A stretch of DNA of 64,000 nt from assembly GCF_954871325.1 (NCBI RefSeq), contig NC_088775.1, forward strand, positions 3,645,475 through 3,709,474, written 5' to 3'. Source of the DNA: Gordionus sp. m RMFG-2023 (lineage: Eukaryota > Nematomorpha > Gordioida > Chordodea > Parachordodidae). Of this stretch, positions 59,041-64,000 are shown one piece after another (position 1 is the stretch's first letter; every line of letters begins with the position of its first letter). The notes beneath the pieces are model-generated. The model ran no database searches. It was not told the DNA's origin and worked only from the letters and a program-made list of their open reading frames with translations. The translations under genes and the position numbers were made by a program.

Positions 59041-59349
59041 AATGAATATAATAATACCCAGACTGACGATTCTTTCATAATAATGCATTTGAAAGCGTCG
59101 TTAAATGCAAATCGCTGGATCCTTCATTTTGGCACGTGTTAAAATACTAATAAAGTGATAATTTGCTACCTTTTTATCTCGATGATCAGGCAATTCTTTA
59201 ATAAAGTTTGCGTCAGACATGGGAATAAATTGGCCTCTCGTTTAAAATTTTTAATAAAGATATGGGTAATTAAAATGGCGCCCCAGCTGTTTTCATTGAT
59301 GTACAACTTTTAATGAATGCATAGTCAGTCTAGTTATTATTATGTCATT
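59041..59349. mobile_element. MITE family B copy
   Basis: It begins aatgaatataataataccca and ends gtctagttattattatgtca, with inner aaatgcaaatcgctgga and ccagctg blocks. The only family B copy found upstream of the known MAGI exons. Confidence 0.7.
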
Positions 59350-59689
59350 GGTTAAACCCAACCCGCTTAGGATTTCTAGTACCACTCACTCATTCACCAA
59401 AATCACTTAGCCCCATTTCTTTGGCATAAGGGATTTATATATAAAACTTGACATTTATATCCATTTAATATTCTATAAATTGAAATTTTATATTTTAAAA
59501 ATATATTGTTGTATTAACACTTTATGATAAAGATTAGAGATAAATGAATATGAATTGGATGGCTAATAAGAAGATAAACAAACATTTTCTTTCTATTATT
59601 TTTATAAGTGATTGTGAATGGCCTATATTTTTATTATTAAAAAAAAAAGAAAATTTAATGTTTTATTTCAAGTTATATATAAAATATAC

Positions 59690-59702
59690 GCTTCTTTCTG
59701 TC

Positions 59703-59748
<46 letters not shown>

Positions 59749-59752
59749 ATAA
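59690..59752. repeat. (CTTT)n microsatellite
   Basis: About a dozen consecutive cttt units, interrupted near the start. Confidence 0.95.
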
Positions 59753-61399
59753 TATCTAATTTTTAAAGATTTAAATCTTTGAAATAAAAAAAAAATGGGA
59801 AATACGGGATGACACTTTATATTCAAATTCTGAATAGATCGGTCCGATCTCGTTCGATAAAAATAAATCTAAAATTTTTCTGTCAAGTCAACCTTTCTTT
59901 TCGAAGATCCGACTCGAAACTGATTCTATCCTTCGTCCAAAAATAATGATATAGAAATCATTTAAAATAAATAATACATAATCTTAGTCTAAGCCCAAAC
60001 GGAATGAGTCCGAAAAAAGTATATCCGGGTTCGATCTATCCGAAATCCGGGGACTATAAGATTAACATATATGTTATAAATGTCAAGATATTTTATTATA
60101 TACGTATATTTTATTAAATAAATCACCAAATTTTTGAATAAGATTAATTAGTGAAGATAGAACAGAGTAAGGGGGTAATACGTTTCGCCGCCACCTTCCA
60201 CTATTATTCATGCGATCAAACCTAAAATATATATTCGAAGATACAATTTCCAAATTTGTTCCTATCCTTCCTTTCTCGTTCATTGATTTAATTGGTTTCT
60301 TTTTTTAAGGTCGTGTCCAACCAAATGTTGTTATAAAAAAAGGCATATTTTTTCTATAAAGTTTTTTTAATATTTTATGCAAGGCAAACAAAAAAAATAA
60401 AACTAGAAAAGGGAAGGGAAGAATCTAGATAGATGGCCCGGGGCGAGTATAGACCTTAAAATATCTTTTGTAAATCACTTGCCGGGTTGAATATCAAAAT
60501 CTCGGGCAAAACCGGTCCGAAAAATTATGAAATCGGGTTAGGCCTGTAAACGGATATCTTTGCAAGTCTTTGAGTGAAAAAAAAGAAGGAAAGAAAACAG
60601 AAATTCAATTTTAGCAAGATAACACTTTTCAAAAATGTTTTCGAGGTCAGTCAGATATGGAAAATATTTTAAAAATATTTAATCCTAATTTTATGCAAAT
60701 TAAAAATATTCTTGTTTTCTTTAAATGAAAAATTAATTTATAGATTATAAAATTTAAAAAAAATATATCTGTATAATAAAATAAATAAATGCGAGTAAAT
60801 AATGGAGATTTTTAAACTTTTCTAGAAGGTTCAGGAATTCGTACATTAAACGCCGAAGATGATCGATAATTATTGCAGAAGAGGAATAATAAAAATGGTT
60901 TTCGGTTATAGCGGGGGAGGGGGGGGGGGTGTTGAAAAGTTCGAGCTTTGCCATTTGTGCCCCAAAATGGACCAAACAGGGACAGATCCTTAGAAACAAA
61001 TAAAAAACCTTGAGGGATGATGGGGGAGGATTGAACCTACTAGGGTCTAAGTTTGTTGATAAAAATTCGCGCGAATTAATTCCTGACGAAGAAGACAAAG
61101 CCAGCCCTTATCATTATTCGAGATGCCCAGCTAACCGTAAAATAAAATTAACTAATAATTAAATAATATTAGTTAAACGATATTTCTCTACTATAGTTGG
61201 GTTAATCGCTTAAATTTTTTGCCATTTTTAGCGGGCTTAAATCTAGTATTAAAGCGGAAAAAAAACGAACAACTAACTCTCCGCTTTTCGGTAGTTTCCT
61301 TTTTTGTCGCTAAAAATATAACTCCTACTTTTTAGGGAAGCGTAAATAAATTGACTCGCGAATAAGTATTACGCAAAATCACTCTATTCTATCTATGCC

Positions 61400-61562
61400 A
61401 ACTAAAAACGACTAACTCAGTATTTTTTCTAGAAAAAATAATATTGAAAGCCTGAAAATTAGCTTTTTGGCATCTATTATCGAAATCTTGGACTTGGGCA
61501 ATATTTCTCTGGCTAAAATACTGAGTTAGTCGTTTTTAAGAATAGGCTCAAATTGGAGCGAT
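61400..61562. mobile_element. MITE family A, termini lost
   Basis: The inner arms aaaacgactaactcagtatt and aatactgagttagtcgtttt are inverted copies and match the family core, but the gtgttgtt termini are not recognisable. Confidence 0.65.
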
Positions 61563-62403
61563 TTTGCATCGCTACTCCGCGACCTTCGCGCCTTGATAAT
61601 CAAGATCAAATTAACTTTCATTTTTAGCTATCACCAAATTATAACTCCACTGGCATAATAAATATTATAAATGTTAATACCCTCGTGGAGATTCATTTTT
61701 AAAATCTTTTTGGAGGAATGATACAAATAGATAAGGGATAAGAAGCCATACACCGGATATAAACAATCCGACTATTATATATATTTTTGTCTGATCCAAT
61801 CACGTGGGAGGGGGGATCAAAAAAAATGTAAAATAATGTATAATTTTTAATTATTGTGAGGGTTTTTTTCTATCCGCTGTATTTTTATCCGAGATATTCT
61901 ACTATTAAATCAGAAGAAGATTATATCTTAGGGTTGATTTAATCCCCAACCCCCCCCCCTCCCAGAAATGGGTTAACTAATGCATTCATTCATCCGTGAA
62001 TGAATGAATGATCTTAAAATTTAAATCGATATTTTTTTTCTCTGTACTCTTAATCCCTCCCCCCCCCTCCCCCTACGTTTACCTTTCTATAATTTTATTC
62101 ATAAAACAAAAAAATAAATTATAATAATAATACATTAATAAAATACAAACATCAAACATTTTTATTTAAATTTTTTTCTTTTTTCAAAAAATCTTCTTAT
62201 TTCTTAACTAAAATAGATTCCAGGTTAAATCCTTAGTTTTTCACTTGTTTTTTAAAAAATAAAATAGAGTTAAGCAGGGTATATATATATTTTAAAAAAA
62301 ATTATGTATTTTGAATTTAATAAAAGGAATTTATATTATAATGTTTTTAAAGCTATCCCCAACCCCCCCCCCATCTCCTTCCCCAAACTTTTTTTTAAAA
62401 AAT

Positions 62404-62612
62404 GGAGTTGAAATTAAACCCTCCCATATCCCATATCAGACCTTAAAGGAGATGATCCAATAGAATTAGGGGATGAAGATTTGCACTTAATAGAAAGGTA
62501 AGGGGGGAGTCGAAATTAAACCCTCCCATATCCCATATCAGGCCTTAAAGGAGATGATCCAATAGAATTAGGGGATGAAAATTTGCACTTAATAGAAACG
62601 TAAGGGGGGGGG
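62404..62612. repeat. Tandem duplication, two units of about 102 bp
   Basis: Two nearly identical copies run from gaaattaaaccctcccatat through gatttgcacttaatagaaa and end in a G-rich run. Few differences separate them, so the duplication is recent. Confidence 0.88.
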
Positions 62613-62812
62613 GGTTGCTCATTTTTGTGGAAAGCCCTATATTTGTTGTGGTGCAAAGGCCAATAATACAATGGCCTCGTGCAAATTGGTAAAATTACAG
62701 TTTGTCGTTAGCAATCATTTAAGTTTGCTTTTTCAATACCTTTCTTTAATTCTTCGCTTTATAATATTATATATAAAATGTAATAATAAATAACTTACTG
62801 ATGATCATAAAA

Positions 62813-62899
62813 AGGAATATTTAGGAAATTAAAGAAATAAGAAGGCAGACGATATAAAAAAGAATATTTAGGCAATTAAAGAAATAAGAAGGCAGACGA
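62813..62899. repeat. Tandem duplication, two units of about 43 bp
   Basis: The unit gaatatttaggaaattaaag plus aaataagaaggcagacgat is repeated once with one or two changes. Confidence 0.88.
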
Positions 62900-64000
62900 T
62901 AATATAATTTTCAAAGACAAATTTTCTTTTTTTTAAAAAATGCTTATTTAAAATTTAGAATCGACGGATATTAATAAAAAGGCAACCTCGATTTAAACAA
63001 GTGATGCGGTTACGTTTTTTTTAAATTAAAAAATTAAGGCAAATCGTAAACTTTCAAAAAAAGGTTCCCGCATGTATAGAGGTACCCCCTTTCCCCAATA
63101 TTAATATCGACATCTTTTAATTTACAATAGTTAAGGGCTTTGTTTATTAAGCGGATGGGTTGCTAGGGGGGGGGGGGGTAGTTTGAGAATTATTTACAGT
63201 TATTATTTAATAAATAATAAAACAATTTAAAGCATAAAAAAACAATTAGAATTAAAGATTAAAAAGAAGAAAAAAAACTTTAAAAATAATATTTTAAGAA
63301 ATCATATTAATCTCGATATTGTAATTCTATTTTTTCTTTCCATTCTTTAATTCTCTTTTCCAAATTCATACATGTACTTTTAAATTACATTCAATTCTCT
63401 AACTTAGGTGTCTCCGTATGCCAATCAATCCTTAGCAATCCACCTAGAAAATAATTAGCTTATTAACAATGCACGTTTATAAAACGAAATCAATTGGCAC
63501 CAATTCCGATCAACGTGTCCCTTCAATTCATCATTTCAATCTCATGCCACTTTCGCCATTTCTATCTCAGCCTGAGTAGTTAAATTTAGAGCAAAAAATG
63601 GCTAATATTACATAATTTTAGTGGAGGAGAGGGGAAGGGACACGACCATTTAGGGTAGGGGGTGAGCTCTTCATAAGCCCTATCGACGATATAGTTTATA
63701 GGCATTCTCCTATCTTATTATAAAAAGGTACATTCATTGTCATTTAATTGAATTATTCCCAACTCTGGCTATATTGGCAAACCGTTACCTAGAAAATTAT
63801 CATCTGCCACAGTGATATCAGACGAATTGTAGAAGTCCTTATTGAATTAGCAAGTTATCTTTTTGCGGTAAATCCATTCTATAGCACGTGCTCAGCGGAA
63901 ACTTGGGGTTACGCTAATAGTGGAAAATTTTTACGCTAATTATTAAAAAAAAAGACCCTCCATAAACACAAATAAATAGAATCTTTAAAAAAAAATATAT

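Larger units (their letters stand above)
53350..64000. other. Upstream or first-intron DNA of the MAGI gene
   Basis: The MAGI exon starting at 53349 enters with a split codon, so at least one more exon lies at higher coordinates. I searched for a PDZ0 half (GLGV/GFGF-like loop) and found none I could support. The stretch holds MITEs, a tRNA-like unit, pyrimidine-rich tracts, tandem duplications and homopolymer runs. The reading frames in it look like chance. Confidence 0.5.

Noticed and set aside
60754-61098. Open frame on the minus strand, with a plus-strand frame open over part of it
   Set aside because: It lacks an ATG start, is low in complexity at its end and resembles no family. The overlapping plus-strand frame (SKFVDKNSRELIPDEEDK) has no clean acceptor. 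Neither can be supported as an exon.
63780-63945. Plus-strand frame vaguely resembling a hAT C-terminal block (LIELASYLFAVNPFYSTCSAE)
   Set aside because: The similarity is too weak and no inverted end is visible before the window edge.

Overview
The window is eukaryotic and almost certainly animal, or a close holozoan relative. It is very AT-rich, its genes are split by GT-AG introns, and one gene is a MAGI-type scaffold, a family of animals and their nearest unicellular relatives. I could not name the species. The proteins are diverged from the human ones I remember, which fits a fast-evolving lineage, but that is inference.

Three host genes account for the coding content. (1) EFTUD2, the spliceosomal U5 snRNP GTPase, is on the minus strand. 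Its start codon is at 23080 and 18 exons run leftward to 2088; the last quarter of the protein lies off the left edge. (2) RTN4IP1, a mitochondrial zinc-less quinone-oxidoreductase-like protein, is on the plus strand at 25009-29209 in seven exons. It is divergent from EFTUD2 across a 1.9 kb intergenic stretch. (3) A MAGI-family scaffold is on the minus strand at 30249-53349, in eleven exons joined by exactly matching phases. It converges on RTN4IP1; its 5' end was not found. All intron phases in these models add up without a frameshift. I worked them out by eye from splice sites and remembered family sequences, not from alignment software.

The rest is intron and intergenic DNA full of mobile-element debris. 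The largest case is a foldback element at 14630-19702 that fills EFTUD2 intron 5. A 2.8 kb LTR element without genes has inserted into its right arm. Others are an inverted pair of hAT transposon ends (3.7-5.0 kb), a 1 kb foldback (9.5-10.6 kb), about ten copies of a 0.2 kb palindromic TA-flanked MITE, four copies of a 0.32 kb MITE, hAT-derived MITEs rich in CCGGGCC, and a tRNA-like pol III unit. There are also short tandem duplications, a CTTT microsatellite and many G or C homopolymer runs.

The three genes have no obvious shared pathway (splicing, mitochondrial quinone metabolism, junctional scaffolding). I see no operon-like cluster, CRISPR array or defence system, and I do not claim a new multi-gene system. 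The points most worth a second look are these: the MAGI gene has lost PDZ2 and PDZ3 and seems to keep only a WW relic; EFTUD2 has Ala in place of the Asn of its NKxD motif; RTN4IP1 has a 43-nt intron; codon composition changes inside both divergent genes; and the insertions are nested.
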